NCBI GenBank assembly: GCA_016707525.1
Contig: JADJHP010000021.1
Coordinates: 1 to 64,000 of the forward strand
From: Ignavibacteriota bacterium
GTDB taxonomy: Bacteria > Bacteroidota > Ignavibacteria > UBA10030 > UBA6906
Direction: 5' to 3'
Length of the DNA stretch: 64,000 bases
Shown here: piece by piece, positions 63,513 to 64,000 of the stretch
How the letters are laid out: every line of letters begins with the position of its first letter
Numbering within the stretch: position 1 is the first letter of the stretch
Notes under the pieces: model-generated
What the model was told of the DNA's origin: nothing
Seen by the model: the letters and a program-made list of their open reading frames with translations, nothing else
Databases searched by the model: none
Program-made: the position numbers and the translations under genes

Positions 63513-64000
63513 CTATCCTTCCTTCCGATCCTTTCCATAATCATAGAAAGGAGTCCGGACGAGATAAAGCAATCGATGCAACAGTCCCGCCAATGGTGAT
63601 CGGTAGGCAAGGTATGCCAGAGGCCGCGAATGAAATGCCCACAACCCGGGATAGTCCGTCAACTTCCGCTTGAGGAAGAACGGTGTTCCTGTTGTGAAGG
63701 GCGCCGGATCACGGTTGAGACTTGCGTCCGACATGCCTGTGATGCCTTCCCTTTCAAAGATCGTGCGCAAATAGGAGATCGACATCGGGTCGATGCCCAT
63801 TAGCTGGCAGCACAGAAAGTCAGCCCGGAAGAGATCATCGGAGAGCATGAGCCAATTCAGTTCCAAGGCATCTCCCTCCATCGGTCCGCTCCTGGTCAGC
63901 CCGAATTTCCCATCGACGATGGAGATGATAGGTGGGAGATTCTTATTGACAGCATAAATGACCTCGGCGAAGTCCGGATGCAGCTTGAGCCGCTCTGCGG
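63513..64000 (-). CDS. DUF362 domain protein, C-terminal part (5' end beyond window)
   Basis: The frame is open from the window edge to a stop at 63513 (about 162 residues). VIYAVNKNLPPIISIVDGKF, GLTRSGPMEGDALELNWLML and FRADFLCCQLMGIDPMSISY match DUF362 proteins (an iron-sulfur/metal-binding-like fold of unknown activity, formerly linked to ferredoxin-type proteins). The part seen has no CxxC cluster motif. The N-terminus is missing, so length and start are unknown. Same strand as the giant T9SS gene, 166 bases upstream of it. Confidence 0.75.
   Translation of the reverse strand, partial: AERLKLHPDFAEVIYAVNKNLPPIISIVDGKFGLTRSGPMEGDALELNWLMLSDDLFRADFLCCQLMGIDPMSISYLRTIFEREGITGMSDASLNRDPAPFTTGTPFFLKRKLTDYPGLWAFHSRPLAYLAYRSPLAGLLHRLLYLVRTPFYDYGKDRKEG

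Overview
The window is a GC-rich (about 60%) chromosomal segment of a Gram-negative bacterium. Two, probably three, large exported proteins end in a type IX secretion (T9SS) sorting domain of the 'QNYPNPFNP' type. Together with a TonB receptor carrying an N-terminal carboxypeptidase-regulatory-like domain, two-component 'propeller' kinases and Wzi/DUF2279/DUF1207 envelope proteins, this points to the Bacteroidota/Chlorobiota/Ignavibacteriota (FCB) group, most likely an Ignavibacteria-like lineage. The placement is inference; no rRNA or tRNA gene was seen.

Layout. 1-5.0 kb: three minus-strand genes riddled with frameshifts or stops (a T9SS Ig-domain protein cut by the window edge, a lipoprotein, a response regulator). 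5.2-12.7 kb: transport block (SSS symporter, CNT nucleoside transporter, NCS2-like permease, APC permease) and a small exported protein. 12.8-19.3 kb: a ROK repressor with an overlapping promoter/operator, a TonB receptor (one frameshift) and a T9SS beta-helix protein, closed by a strong terminator. 19.3-19.85 kb: array of palindromic repeats. 19.85-32.2 kb: intact glycan-degradation block (alpha/beta hydrolase, GH130, SSS symporter, GH125, GH29, BNR/sialidase-like, GH3), suggesting use of mannose- and fucose-containing glycans such as N-glycans or mannan. A second ROK-type promoter/operator lies in this block and reads antisense into the fucosidase gene.

32.3-40.9 kb: a PAS sensor kinase (two deletions), a small zinc-ribbon protein, peptide deformylase, a GcvR-like ACT protein, a propeller sensor kinase (one frameshift), a tightly coupled pterin operon (PTPS, GTP cyclohydrolase I, SDR) that looks like a tetrahydrobiopterin pathway, and two peroxiredoxins. 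41-45 kb: Wzi-like barrel, DUF2279 protein and a heparan-glucosaminide-acetyltransferase-like membrane protein. 45-51 kb: four-gene signalling cluster (REC-kinase, REC with degenerate HD-GYP, REC-HDOD interrupted by an amber codon, multi-PAS kinase with two shifts). 51.4-57.1 kb: DUF1207 protein, second DUF2279 protein, UDP-xylose synthase, UDP-glucose dehydrogenase and an initiating polyprenyl sugar-phosphate transferase, i.e. exopolysaccharide/capsule start-up. 57.3-63.3 kb: a giant T9SS repeat protein with an N-terminal transglutaminase-like domain, broken by many shifts. 63.5-64 kb: a DUF362 protein cut by the window edge.

Metabolic and transport genes read cleanly over long distances, while sensor proteins and giant surface proteins carry nearly all reading-frame breaks. 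The sequence alone cannot tell real decay from assembly error.
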